A DNA stretch of 64,000 nt. It comes from Lacinutrix venerupis (GTDB taxonomy: Bacteria; Bacteroidota; Bacteroidia; Flavobacteriales; Flavobacteriaceae). The notes under the pieces are model-generated. The model was not told where the DNA came from. It was given only the letters and a program-made list of their open reading frames with translations, and made no database searches. The stretch covers positions 186,001 through 250,000 of the forward strand of contig NZ_RCCH01000002.1 of the NCBI RefSeq assembly GCF_003663945.1. Direction: 5' to 3'. Numbering within the stretch: the first letter of the stretch is position 1; each line of letters begins with the position of its first letter. The position numbers were made by a program, and so were the translations under genes. Of the stretch, positions 1 to 8,541 are shown in pieces.

Positions 1-1
1 T

Positions 2-121
2 GCTGCTTCTGTTGCTGGAATGATTTTAACTACAGAGTGTGCATTAATCGATATTAAAGAAGATGCTCCTGCTGGTGGCGGAATGCCTCCAATGGGTGGT
101 GGAATGCCAGGCATGATGTAA
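2..121 (+). CDS. groL: Chaperonin GroEL, C-terminal end (partial)
   Basis: The last 39 codons of a gene entering from the left edge. The frame reads AASVAGMILTTECALIDIKE and ends in a Gly/Met-rich tail (GGGMPPMGGGMPGMM), the hallmark flexible C-terminus of GroEL. The 60-kDa chaperonin forms the tetradecameric folding chamber with GroES. The start and most of the protein lie outside the window. A strong intrinsic terminator follows 68 bp after the stop codon. Confidence 0.97.
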   Translation, partial: AASVAGMILTTECALIDIKEDAPAGGGMPPMGGGMPGMM

Positions 122-188
122 TGGCGAATCGCCATAGATAAACATCTCACTGATGTTTAACAAGAGTTAACTAAGTGAGGTAATAAAA

Positions 189-225
189 AACGCTCTCAGA
201 TTTATTTCTGAGAGCGTTTTCTTTT
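189..225 (+). terminator. Intrinsic terminator of groL
   Basis: Perfect 12-bp stem, AACGCTCTCAGA (189-200) with its reverse complement at 207-218, a 6-nt loop, then TTTTCTTTT. It lies downstream of groL on the plus strand. Confidence 0.93.
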
Positions 226-241
226 AAAAAAATGATAATTT

Positions 242-481
242 CTATTTTTTTTTAAATGTTTTTTTTATGAAGAAAATAATATATAATGTTAATTTCTTTA
301 AAACAATATGTATAATAATTGCTAATAAAAAAAATACTAGAATATGTGGAAATTTCACACTAATAATATTAAAATACACAAAAATTATTGTAAGTACAAT
401 TGGTGTAATTATAAAATCAAACTTATTTAAAAAAAAGACGATTTTTTTCATATTCGAAAAAGAAAAATTATTGAAAACCAT
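242..481 (-). CDS. Small basic two-helix membrane protein
   Basis: About 79 residues from the ATG at 481; the longer reading frame would need a TTG start, and a further ATG lies at 451. It shows two hydrophobic segments (around FIITPIVLTIIFVYFNII and ILVFFLLAIIIHIVL) and a very basic end, FIKKTFKKK. Its ATG lies inside the last codons of the upstream lipoprotein gene (stop at 468), a 14-bp overlap that suggests translational coupling. I recognise no family. Composition is extremely AT-rich, so a chance ORF is possible, but the hydrophobic pattern and the coupling favour a real gene. Confidence 0.5.
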   Translation of the reverse strand: MVFNNFSFSNMKKIVFFLNKFDFIITPIVLTIIFVYFNIISVKFPHILVFFLLAIIIHIVLKKLTLYIIFFIKKTFKKK

Positions 482-1268
482 TATAAATTTCACACCCAAT
501 GTAACCTAATAGAGCTCCTTCAACATAACCAGTTAATCCTCCCGCTACAGATCCTGCTACAGCTCCAACTGCTCCTGTACCTGGATTCATACCTAATACA
601 GTACCAGTAAAACCACCAGATATAGCTCCTTTAATCATTCCCCATGCTCCACCTAAAACACCTCCAGTTTCTGCAGCTGATTGGCAATCAGCTTCACCAG
701 ATTCTCCACTTTCATCACCAGCATCCTCTTTATTTAAATCAATTAAAAATTCATTAGTATAATTTTCAATTATCGCAAACGTAAAACCTAAAGAGCTAAG
801 CTCTGGATGTTTTTCTAAATCTAATTTATAAGATTCAACTAAACTTAGTATACCATATAAATCTTCGTTTACAGCATAAGTGTATAGTTCATGATAATAA
901 TGTTTTTCGATATCTGTTAAAGGTAAATTATCTATCTGACCTCGCTCTATTTCTGTATTCATAAAGCCTGGAGAGTATTCAATTGTTACCGTATAACCCA
1001 AATACTCTGAAATCATATTGTCTAATTCTATGGAATTCTCATTAAAATAATTAGCTACAATTTCTTCTTTATTTACCCTATTATTCTTAGAGAAATTTAA
1101 ATTATTAGCATAATTCATTAAATTTAACGAAATATTTGAGGCTAACTTTAAATTCTCATTATAATCTTGTATTGCCTGATTTTGTAGAATATTTTTTGCT
1201 GATTTATTTTCAATACTACATGCAAAAAAAGTTAACACAAAAATCATTAAAAAAATTATTTTTTTCAT
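468..1268 (-). CDS. Lipoprotein with glycine-zipper C-terminus
   Basis: 266 residues. The N-terminus MKKIIFLMIFVLTFFAC is a lipoprotein signal with lipobox FFAC (acylated Cys17), so it is probably anchored in a membrane facing the periplasm or surface. Residues about 25-190 are polar and helical with no recognised domain. An acidic Gly/Ser linker (EDAGDESGESGEAD) then leads to a hydrophobic tail of about 65 residues dense in GxxxG/GG motifs, with Cys residues at both ends of the tail. Such glycine zippers occur in pore-forming peptides, class II bacteriocins and membrane-packing domains. A small membrane protein overlaps its 3' end. Function unknown. Confidence 0.75.
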   Translation of the reverse strand: MKKIIFLMIFVLTFFACSIENKSAKNILQNQAIQDYNENLKLASNISLNLMNYANNLNFSKNNRVNKEEIVANYFNENSIELDNMISEYLGYTVTIEYSPGFMNTEIERGQIDNLPLTDIEKHYYHELYTYAVNEDLYGILSLVESYKLDLEKHPELSSLGFTFAIIENYTNEFLIDLNKEDAGDESGESGEADCQSAAETGGVLGGAWGMIKGAISGGFTGTVLGMNPGTGAVGAVAGSVAGGLTGYVEGALLGYIGCEIYNGFQ

Positions 1269-1466
1269 AATCTATATTTTTTATTTGTTTTAAATTACTA
1301 AACTAACTTAATGAGTTTAGTCAATTATTCATTGTGCAAAAAAAAAAAAAAAATATATATAAAAAAAATATATAAAATTAAATTACTCTTTACAATTAAT
1401 TAAAAACATTTTCATAAACTGATAAAGGTTTTTTTATATTTAAAAAATTAAACGCATAATTATTTA

Positions 1467-3803
1467 ATGAAAAATACTTTTTTATACTTTCTATTATTTA
1501 TTACTTTATTTTCTTTCTCGCAAAACACACAGAATGAAAGCATCACATCTGTTTATAAAAAAAATTCAGAAAACAAACCTGAAACTATTTATACTCATTT
1601 AAGTAAATCTAATGTAGTTTTAGGTGAAACATTGTGGTTTCAAACCTACATATATTCTAATAAAAATTCAGAACTTTATAGAAGTAGTAGTAATATTTAT
1701 TATAACGTTTACAATGAATTTGGTGTTTTAGTCGATCAGAAAGTTTTTTTAGGAAAAGATGGTGTTTCTAATGGACAAATTGAAATAGATAAAGATTACG
1801 AACCTGGAATATATTATTTAAAAACCACCACAAACTGGATGCGTAATTTTAACTTAGACCTTTCTGACGTTAAAACATTTGTTGTTAATTCTGAAACAAA
1901 AATTAACAAAACAACAGTTACATCTTTACAAATAAAACCCGAAGGAGGAAATTTAATCTACGATACTTTTAATAATCTTGTAATAAATTTTCATTCAGAT
2001 TTAAAATTAACTAACTCAAATTTAAAGGGAGTTCTGTTTGATAATAATGATAAAACTTTACAAGTTATTAATCTTAACATTGACGGTTATGGTAAATTTA
2101 ATTTTAAACCCGAAATAGATAAAGATTATATAATTAAGATAATTAATAAAAATAATGAAGTCATATTTTCAAAGCCAATAATTGATATTAAAGAGAAAGG
2201 AATAAATATAAAAATTACTGATAAAAAAGATTCTTATAATATTAAGCTAGAAACCAATATAAGCAGTATTAAAGCTTTAAAAGAGAAGACCTACAAACTT
2301 TTAATTCATAGAGACGGAAACATAAAAAACATACTTATTGAATTCAACGAAAAATCTTTGCAATACAATGCTTCTCTATTAAAATCTGAAATATTTAGTG
2401 GCATAAATATTATAACTATTCTAAATGAAAATAATGACAGAGTATTAGAGCGCATAATTTTTAACACTCACGGCTTAAAGATTGGTAATGTACAGTCTGT
2501 AACTACTAATAAAAAAAGAGACTCAACAACAATTACAATTAGCAGTAATAGTAAGGTTCCTAAAAACTTTAGCGTAAGTATTTTACCAAAAGACACTAAA
2601 GGCAATAATTTTGAAGATACAATTTTAAATAAAATTTTATTCGATCCATACATTAGCTCGAATACTAATAAGTATAATAAATATATAACTAACATTAATA
2701 GAGAATCCCTATACAATATGGACCTTCTTTTAATTTCTGAAAATAATAGCAAACAATCTATTACTTCAATTATTAGAAAAAAGCCAATTATTCGTTATCC
2801 TTTTGATACTGGTTTTCAAGTCAAAGGGAAATTAAATAAAACAGAGTACAAACCAGAAAACATTTTAGAATTAATTTCACCTTTAAATGCTGTTCAAATA
2901 AAAACAACACCTGACGAAGAGAACTATTTTCAATTTACTAACCTTTACTTAAGTAAGGAATCTAAAATTAATTTTGTTTTAAGAAATAAAAACAAAAAAC
3001 TTATAAAGGTTTTTCCGTATTACAATTTATATCCAATACCGTATATAGATACTTTAGATGTTTCTAGACTAAAACAGGATATTCAAAAACCTGAAATATT
3101 ACAAAAAATAAATACAGATAATTTTATTATATCTGCAGATGTAGTTGCGTTAGATACTGTAAATATTGAAAATGTTAAACAAGATAAAAAAGTAGTTAAT
3201 AATTACTTTAATTCTAGACAACAAGATAGAGTAAATATAGAAAAAGCCTATCCATCTCAATTAGTTATAGATTTTATTAGAGCCGAAGGTTTTGATGTTG
3301 CTGAAGCTAATGGTTCTTTTAAGATATTCTCTAATAGAAATATGGGTTTTACAAAATTTGCCACCCAAGTATTTCTAGATAACGCTCCAATAACAAACAG
3401 TTTAGAGTTTCTTGCCGGAGTACGAATGAATGAAATAGAAGAAATGTTTATTTCTAAATCTGGTGCAGGATTAGGTGCTGGAGCAGCTGGTGGTTTTATT
3501 AGTATTTACAGAAAAAAAGGAATAAACAGTAACATAAACAGAGGATACCATAAAACATTTACAGTTGCTTCTGGTTTTGATATTGAGAAAAAATTTAAAA
3601 CTCCTTTTTATAATTCTTTACAATCTCAAAAATTTGATCACTACGGAATAATTAATTGGAAACCGCAACTTAAATCTGATAATAAGGATGATATATCTTA
3701 TAAAATAAAAAACTTAACTTATACAAAAAAAGTAAAAGTGATTGTAAATGGAATTGATGATGATGGTTATTTGTACTACTATACTACTAAAATAGACATT
3801 TAA
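1467..3803 (+). CDS. Secreted MG2/TonB-plug-domain protein
   Basis: 778 residues. Signal peptide MKNTFLYFLLFITLFSFSQ. Residues about 35-140 resemble the macroglobulin-like MG2 domain of Bacteroidota surface proteins (ETIYTHLSKSNVVLGETLWFQTYIY, then a region ending EPGIYYLKTTTNW; quoted in part). The C-terminal third (about 600-690) resembles a TonB-dependent receptor plug, with a predicted partner-binding loop ending in SGAGLGAGAAGGFISIYRKKG. No beta-barrel of receptor length follows, so it is not a complete transporter. Likely periplasmic or outer-membrane associated. It stands alone between an AT-rich promoter region and a convergent gene only 3 bp away. Substrate unknown. Confidence 0.75.
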   Translation: MKNTFLYFLLFITLFSFSQNTQNESITSVYKKNSENKPETIYTHLSKSNVVLGETLWFQTYIYSNKNSELYRSSSNIYYNVYNEFGVLVDQKVFLGKDGVSNGQIEIDKDYEPGIYYLKTTTNWMRNFNLDLSDVKTFVVNSETKINKTTVTSLQIKPEGGNLIYDTFNNLVINFHSDLKLTNSNLKGVLFDNNDKTLQVINLNIDGYGKFNFKPEIDKDYIIKIINKNNEVIFSKPIIDIKEKGINIKITDKKDSYNIKLETNISSIKALKEKTYKLLIHRDGNIKNILIEFNEKSLQYNASLLKSEIFSGINIITILNENNDRVLERIIFNTHGLKIGNVQSVTTNKKRDSTTITISSNSKVPKNFSVSILPKDTKGNNFEDTILNKILFDPYISSNTNKYNKYITNINRESLYNMDLLLISENNSKQSITSIIRKKPIIRYPFDTGFQVKGKLNKTEYKPENILELISPLNAVQIKTTPDEENYFQFTNLYLSKESKINFVLRNKNKKLIKVFPYYNLYPIPYIDTLDVSRLKQDIQKPEILQKINTDNFIISADVVALDTVNIENVKQDKKVVNNYFNSRQQDRVNIEKAYPSQLVIDFIRAEGFDVAEANGSFKIFSNRNMGFTKFATQVFLDNAPITNSLEFLAGVRMNEIEEMFISKSGAGLGAGAAGGFISIYRKKGINSNINRGYHKTFTVASGFDIEKKFKTPFYNSLQSQKFDHYGIINWKPQLKSDNKDDISYKIKNLTYTKKVKVIVNGIDDDGYLYYYTTKIDI

Positions 3804-3806
3804 CAA

Positions 3807-4148
3807 TCAATTAAACCAAACTGCGTATCGCTTTCTTCTTAACTCCAAAGCTAAAGCTTCTTCCATTTTTAACGCTTCTGCTCTGGTTTTAATTGGCTCG
3901 ATATGGTTATATAAACTTGGCCTTAAATAAGAGCCGTATTTCTCTACAATACTAGAAGAGAGCTTGTATCCCTTTTTATTTCTATAACCGGTTTTATGTT
4001 GCGTAAAACGCTCTTTAGGCGTTTTACTCGTCATACCAACATATAAACATTCTAAAACTCCATTAAACTGTGGGTTTGCTGCTCTAAATTTTGCGTTTTC
4101 TGTAAACACACGTTTGGATAGTTCTATAACGTAGATTCTATATGGCAT
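3807..4148 (-). CDS. GIY-YIG superfamily nuclease-like protein
   Basis: 113 residues from the ATG at 4148; the longer frame to 4190 would need a TTG start. The beginning PYRIYVIEL and the segment LYVGMTSKTPKERFTQHK match the GIY-YIG core (YVI... and YVGMT...R...H), followed by a conserved ME..LA..LR...YAVW end. Small stand-alone members of this superfamily are common and mostly uncharacterised; some are annotated only as hypothetical. It has its own transcription unit behind the queA terminator and converges with the upstream gene, stop to stop 3 bp apart. Confidence 0.7.
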   Translation of the reverse strand: MPYRIYVIELSKRVFTENAKFRAANPQFNGVLECLYVGMTSKTPKERFTQHKTGYRNKKGYKLSSSIVEKYGSYLRPSLYNHIEPIKTRAEALKMEEALALELRRKRYAVWFN

Positions 4149-4203
4149 ACTGTTTTTTAAAACTGAATTATATTTTCTTTGAGAGTTCAAGACTAATATA
4201 TAA

Positions 4204-4236
4204 TAAAAAAAGCCTTGTCTGAAATGGACAAGGCTA
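4204..4236 (-). terminator. Intrinsic terminator of queA
   Basis: The stem AGCCTTGTC/GACAAGGCT (4211-4219 with 4227-4235) is followed on the minus strand by a run of seven T. It lies just past the queA stop codon. Confidence 0.93.
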
Positions 4237-4261
4237 AATTATTTTATGAAATTGATGATAA

Positions 4262-5317
4262 TTAGATAATTAACATTGCATCTCCATAACTGTAGAATTT
4301 GTACTTTTCTTTTACAGCTTCTTCGTAAGCACGTTTTACAAAATCGTGTCCTGCAAAGGCAGAAGTCATCATCATTAATGTAGATTTTGGTGTATGGAAG
4401 TTAGTAATCATAGCATTTGCTATACTAAAATCGTAAGGTGGAAAAATAAATTTATTAGTCCAACCATCTATTTCATTTAATGTTTGGTTAGAAGATACTG
4501 CACTTTCTACAGCACGCATTGCAGTTGTACCTACAGCACAAATACGTCGTCTGTTTTTTAATGCTTTATTAATAGTTTCTACTGTTTCTGGTCCAATAGT
4601 AACTTCTTCACTATCCATTTTGTGTTTAGATAAATCCTCTACTTCTACCGAGTTAAAAGTACCTAAACCAACATGTAATGTTACCTCAGCAAAATCTACT
4701 CCTTTAATTTCTAAACGCTTTAATAAATGCTTAGAAAAGTGCATACCTGCAGTTGGTGCAGCTACTGCTCCTTCATTTTTTGCAAAAATAGTTTGGTAAC
4801 GCTCTTCGTCTTCTGGCTCTACATCTCTTTTAATGTATTTTGGTAAAGGTGTTTCGCCTAAAGAGGTTAATTTTTTACGAAACTCTGCGTAAGATCCATC
4901 GTAAAGGAAACGTAGTGTTCTTCCTCTAGATGTTGTATTATCAATTACTTCGGCAACTAAACTTTCGTCATCACCAAAATATAATTTATTTCCAATTCTA
5001 ATTTTACGTGCCGGATCTACTAAAACATCCCAAAGGCGTTGCTCTTCGTTTAACTCACGTAATAAAAAGACTTCAATTCTAGCTCCAGTTTTTTCTTTAT
5101 TACCAAATAAACGCGCAGGAAAAACCTTTGTATTATTTAAAATCATGACATCGTCTTCATCAAAATAATCAATAATGTCTTTAAACTGTCTGTGTTCTAT
5201 AGTTTGATCTTTTCTATTTAAGACCATTAAACGAGACTCGTCTCTGTTTTCTGCTGGATATTCTGCCAATAACTCCTCTGGTAATTCAAAGTCAAAGTGA
5301 GATAATTTCATTTTCAT
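4262..5317 (-). CDS. queA: S-adenosylmethionine:tRNA ribosyltransferase-isomerase
   Basis: 351 residues, the usual length. QueA transfers and isomerises the ribosyl group of SAM onto preQ1-modified tRNA to give epoxyqueuosine in the anticodon of GUN tRNAs. Family signatures are visible: [24 protein letters not shown] at the N-terminus (first part of a longer motif), then [34 protein letters not shown] and [13 protein letters not shown]. The ATG at 5317 is preceded by a good promoter and it ends at a strong terminator, so it is monocistronic. Cytosolic. Confidence 0.97.
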   Translation of the reverse strand: MKMKLSHFDFELPEELLAEYPAENRDESRLMVLNRKDQTIEHRQFKDIIDYFDEDDVMILNNTKVFPARLFGNKEKTGARIEVFLLRELNEEQRLWDVLVDPARKIRIGNKLYFGDDESLVAEVIDNTTSRGRTLRFLYDGSYAEFRKKLTSLGETPLPKYIKRDVEPEDEERYQTIFAKNEGAVAAPTAGMHFSKHLLKRLEIKGVDFAEVTLHVGLGTFNSVEVEDLSKHKMDSEEVTIGPETVETINKALKNRRRICAVGTTAMRAVESAVSSNQTLNEIDGWTNKFIFPPYDFSIANAMITNFHTPKSTLMMMTSAFAGHDFVKRAYEEAVKEKYKFYSYGDAMLII

Positions 5318-5345
5318 GCTTATCGTGTTTTAGTTTAGAAAGTTG

Positions 5346-5377
5346 CAAAGATACAATCTCAAGATAGGCGTTGTCAA
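5346..5377 (-). promoter_or_regulatory. Promoter of queA (Bacteroidota type)
   Basis: Minus-strand TATCTTTG (5346-5353) matches the -7 consensus TAnnTTTG. A TTG lies 21 nt upstream (5375-5377) at the -33 position. Confidence 0.65.
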
Positions 5378-5396
5378 GTAAATGAGCGATTATTAT

Positions 5397-6632
5397 TTAA
5401 TTATTTACATTAAATTGAATTCCTAACTGCTTTAAATCGTCCCAAAATGTTGGGTAAGATTTTGAAACTACCATATAATCTTCAATTTCTAAATTGGTTT
5501 TTAAAGCCAAAGGAGCAAATGCCATTGCCATTCTATGGTCGTTATAGGTTGCTACTTTAACATCTTCTTTAATTACTTTAGATTTTTTAAGATGTAAACT
5601 TTTGTCTGTAATATTTACTTCTCCACCAAATTTTTCTATTTCGGTTTTTAGTGCTTCTAACCTATCGGTTTCTTTAATTTTTAGCGTGTGTAAACCTGTT
5701 AAATTGCATTCTAAACCTAAAGCAAAAGTCGAAACAGCAATTGTTTGCGCTATATCTGGTGAGTTTGCTAAATCAAAATTTATTGAATGCTGCACGTCTA
5801 CAAGTTTTGTTTTTTCAATTAGAACTGAATGTTCTTTAAATGTAGTTGTAACTCCAAAACTTTTATAAATATTTGATAATACTGAATCGCCTTGCAGGCT
5901 ATTTTTTTTGTAAGCAGAAATTTCTACAACCGTTCCAACCTTAGACAAGGCTATAATACTATAAAAATAAGATGCCGAAGACCAGTCTGACTCTACAGTT
6001 AAAGTTTTAGGTTCTACTTTTTCTTGTAATGGTTTTACTGTAATAACATTGTCTACAAACTCAGTTTTTATGTCTAATTGATTCAACAAACCTAAAGTCA
6101 TGATAATATAAGGGACAGATGTTATTTTACCTTTTAAAGTTAATTCTAATCCGTTTTCAAGTTTTGAAGCAATAAGTAATAATGCCGAAATGTATTGACT
6201 ACTTACATTTGCATCTAAAGATACTTTATATTTTATTATCTTTTTACCTTTAATTAAAAGTGGCGGATAACCTTCGTTTTCTTGATATTGAATTTCTGCA
6301 CCTAATTGATTTAAAGCGTCTACCAAAATTTTAATTGGTCGCTCTTTCATGCGCTTAGATCCAGTAATTATTGTCTCTCTGCCTTCACGAGTAGCAAAAA
6401 ATGCAGTAAGAAAACGCATTGCAGTACCTGCGTGATGAATATCTATTACTTGCTCTGTAGATGCTAAAGCTTTAGACATTAATTGAGAATCGTCACTGTT
6501 AGATATATTTTCTATTTTAATTTCTGGATATAATGCTTGCAGTAACAGCAATCTATTAGATTCGCTTTTTGAACCTGTTATTGCTATTGCCATGTTATTT
6601 TTAACTGAAGATTTGTGGAGTTTTATATTCAT
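5397..6632 (-). CDS. aroA: 3-phosphoshikimate 1-carboxyvinyltransferase (EPSP synthase)
   Basis: 411 residues from the ATG at 6632 (MNIKLHKS); a longer frame to 6662 is possible but adds ten atypical residues. The enzyme joins shikimate-3-phosphate and PEP in the sixth step of the shikimate pathway. Visible motifs are TGSKSESNR (substrate-binding Lys/Ser/Arg), HHAGTAMRF, LTLKGKITSVPYI, LKIKETDRLEALKTE and TYNDHRMAMAF. This is the divergent EPSP synthase typical of Bacteroidota. It is the last gene of the rsgA-dtd-MazG run (gap of about 40 bp), downstream of the attenuated aromatic operon. Cytosolic. Confidence 0.96.
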   Translation of the reverse strand: MNIKLHKSSVKNNMAIAITGSKSESNRLLLLQALYPEIKIENISNSDDSQLMSKALASTEQVIDIHHAGTAMRFLTAFFATREGRETIITGSKRMKERPIKILVDALNQLGAEIQYQENEGYPPLLIKGKKIIKYKVSLDANVSSQYISALLLIASKLENGLELTLKGKITSVPYIIMTLGLLNQLDIKTEFVDNVITVKPLQEKVEPKTLTVESDWSSASYFYSIIALSKVGTVVEISAYKKNSLQGDSVLSNIYKSFGVTTTFKEHSVLIEKTKLVDVQHSINFDLANSPDIAQTIAVSTFALGLECNLTGLHTLKIKETDRLEALKTEIEKFGGEVNITDKSLHLKKSKVIKEDVKVATYNDHRMAMAFAPLALKTNLEIEDYMVVSKSYPTFWDDLKQLGIQFNVNN

Positions 6633-6673
6633 ATCCAAACTAATAAATACTTGCTTTTGCAAGTTTGTAAAAA

Positions 6674-7000
6674 TTATTTGAGTTTTTTATTGTTATGATG
6701 ACGATCGTGATCTCGCTTAGTTTTTAAATCTAATTTTTTATCGAAAGCTTCTTGTAGATCTATTCCTGTTTGATTTGCCAAGCATAATACAACAAACATA
6801 ACATCGGCTAATTCCTCGCCTAAATCTTTGCTTTTATCACTTTCTTTTTCACTTTGCTCTCCATAACGCCTAGCTATAATTCTAGCTACTTCTCCAACTT
6901 CTTCTGTAAGTTGCGCCATGTTTGTAAGCTCATTAAAATAGCGAACACCATGGTTTTTAATCCAATTATCTACTTCTAGTTGTGCGTTTTTAATGTCCAT
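6674..7000 (-). CDS. MazG-like nucleotide pyrophosphohydrolase
   Basis: 108 residues, the single-domain MazG type. The metal-binding helices are visible as LTEEVGEVAR and GEELADVMFVV (EExxE...ExxD). Members hydrolyse (d)NTPs to monophosphate plus pyrophosphate; the preferred nucleotide cannot be told from sequence. The basic tail is KRDHDRHHNNKKLK. It starts 2 bp after the dtd stop codon, so the two are co-translated, a pairing of house-cleaning functions. Confidence 0.9.
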   Translation of the reverse strand: MDIKNAQLEVDNWIKNHGVRYFNELTNMAQLTEEVGEVARIIARRYGEQSEKESDKSKDLGEELADVMFVVLCLANQTGIDLQEAFDKKLDLKTKRDHDRHHNNKKLK

Positions 7001-7002
7001 AT

Positions 7003-7455
7003 TTACTCTTTATTTTTAGAATCTATTATAATTGTAACTGGACCATCGTTTAGTAATTCTACTTTCATATCTGCTCCAAATTTTCCAGTTTGTATAGGTT
7101 TTTTTAAAACAGATTCTAATGTAGTATTAAAAGCGTTATACATAGGAATAGCAACTTCTGGTCGTGCTGCTTTAATATAACTTGGTCTGTTTCCTTTTTT
7201 AGTGCTTGCTTGTAAAGTAAATTGACTAACAACTATTGCCTCTCCATCTATTTGTAATAGCGACTTATTCATTATGCCATTTTCGTCTTCAAATATGCGA
7301 ATATTAGCTATTTTATTTGTTAACCAATTAATGTCTTCTTGAGTGTCTTCTGCAACAATACCTAATAATATTAGCAATCCACTACCTATTGAAGCTACTT
7401 TTTCGCCTTCAACTGTTACACTTGCCTTACTTACTCTTTGTATTACAATTTTCAT
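7003..7455 (-). CDS. dtd: D-aminoacyl-tRNA deacylase
   Basis: 150 residues, the standard length. It removes D-amino acids (and glycine mischarged on tRNA-Ala) from tRNA. Signatures: MKIVIQRVSKASVTV at the start, the catalytic-site SQFTL, and the cross-subunit Gly-cisPro motif in LLNDGPVTI. It functions as a homodimer in the cytosol. It sits between rsgA (55-bp gap) and the MazG gene (2-bp gap). Confidence 0.96.
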   Translation of the reverse strand: MKIVIQRVSKASVTVEGEKVASIGSGLLILLGIVAEDTQEDINWLTNKIANIRIFEDENGIMNKSLLQIDGEAIVVSQFTLQASTKKGNRPSYIKAARPEVAIPMYNAFNTTLESVLKKPIQTGKFGADMKVELLNDGPVTIIIDSKNKE

Positions 7456-7510
7456 GTTTGCTCTTTTTCTAACCTATAAAATTTTATAAACTGTAAAAAA
7501 ACTATCTATA

Positions 7511-8461
7511 CTATTCTTTATCCCAAATATCTGTTCTATAATGTTGCTCGTCCCCTTCTATAATTTGTACATAACTTCTATATCGTGATGCTGCAATTTC
7601 GTCTTTTTCTAAAGCTTCTTTTACTGCACATTTGGGTTCTTCAATGTGTAAACAATTATTAAATTTACAATCTTGACTAAGCTCAAAAAACTCTGGAAAA
7701 TAATCGCTTATTTCTTCTTTTTCCATATCTACTACACCAAAACCTTTAATTCCTGGTGTGTCTATAATTTTAGCATTAAAACTTAAGTCGAACATTTCTG
7801 CAAATGTTGTAGTGTGCTGTCCTTGTGAGTGCTGCGTAGATATAGATTTTGTTTTTAAATCTAAACTTGGTTCTATAGCATTAACCAAGGTAGATTTGCC
7901 TACTCCAGAATGTCCTGTAAACATACTTACATTGCCTTCCATTAAAGCTTTTATTTTATCTATATTCTCTCCTGTTTTAGCCGAAATACTAATACAATTA
8001 TATCCTATATTTTTATAAATATGCTCTAGATATTTAACCTCTAAAATAGTATCGTCGTTGTAAGTGTCTATTTTATTAAAAACTAAAACTGTTTTAACCG
8101 AATAAGCTTCTGCCGTAACAAGAAAACGATCTATAAAACTTGTAAATGTTGGTGGATTATCTATAGTAATTAGTAAAAAAACCTGATCTATATTAGAGGC
8201 AATTATATGCGTTTGCTTAGATAAGTTTACCGATTTGCGAACAATATAATTTTCTCGATCATGAATGTTATTAATAACACCTGTTTCTTGGTCGCTTTTA
8301 GTATCCAGCTCGAAATCTACATAATCGCCAACTGCAATTGGATTTGTACTTTTTATACCTTGTAAACGAAACTTGCCTTTAATACGGCATTCGTAAGTAG
8401 TACCGTTTTGGGTTTTAACCGTGTACCAACTTCCTGTAGATTTATATACTAGTCCTGTCAT
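7511..8461 (-). CDS. rsgA: Ribosome small-subunit biogenesis GTPase RsgA
   Basis: 316 residues. Domain order is an N-terminal OB fold (about 1-70), then a circularly permuted GTPase with G4 FNKID before G1 GHSGVGKSTLVNA and G3 DTPGIKGFG. A C-terminal zinc knuckle follows (CKFNNCLHIEEPKC). RsgA checks the late maturation of the 30S decoding centre. The OB fold starts MTGLVYKSTGSWYTV, as in the family. It begins after the large hairpin that closes the aromatic genes and leads dtd, MazG and aroA. Confidence 0.97.
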   Translation of the reverse strand: MTGLVYKSTGSWYTVKTQNGTTYECRIKGKFRLQGIKSTNPIAVGDYVDFELDTKSDQETGVINNIHDRENYIVRKSVNLSKQTHIIASNIDQVFLLITIDNPPTFTSFIDRFLVTAEAYSVKTVLVFNKIDTYNDDTILEVKYLEHIYKNIGYNCISISAKTGENIDKIKALMEGNVSMFTGHSGVGKSTLVNAIEPSLDLKTKSISTQHSQGQHTTTFAEMFDLSFNAKIIDTPGIKGFGVVDMEKEEISDYFPEFFELSQDCKFNNCLHIEEPKCAVKEALEKDEIAASRYRSYVQIIEGDEQHYRTDIWDKE

Positions 8462-8472
8462 TACTTACAAAG

Positions 8473-8519
8473 ATGCCATTATTAATTAATATTTAAAAGT
8501 GATTAACTAATAATGGCAT
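8473..8519 (-). terminator. Long hairpin after the DAHP synthase gene
   Basis: An 18-bp stem with a single G-T mismatch (8473-8490 with 8502-8519), starting ATGCCATTATTA, fills the gap between the DAHP synthase/chorismate mutase gene and rsgA. The minus-strand trailing sequence is only CTTTG, so termination may be partial; it could equally stabilise the 3' end of the upstream mRNA. Confidence 0.6.
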
Positions 8520-8541
8520 TTATAATTATGCTTTTTAAAAA

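Noticed and set aside
267-509. 80-codon plus-strand ORF opposite the small membrane protein
   Set aside because: It is the antisense of an AT-rich region with Ile/Lys/Asn bias only; the minus-strand frame has the coherent hydrophobic pattern.
1340-1380. Poly-A and TATA-rich tract as a structured element
   Set aside because: Simple AT-rich intergenic DNA ahead of a gene; no pairing or repeat beyond composition.
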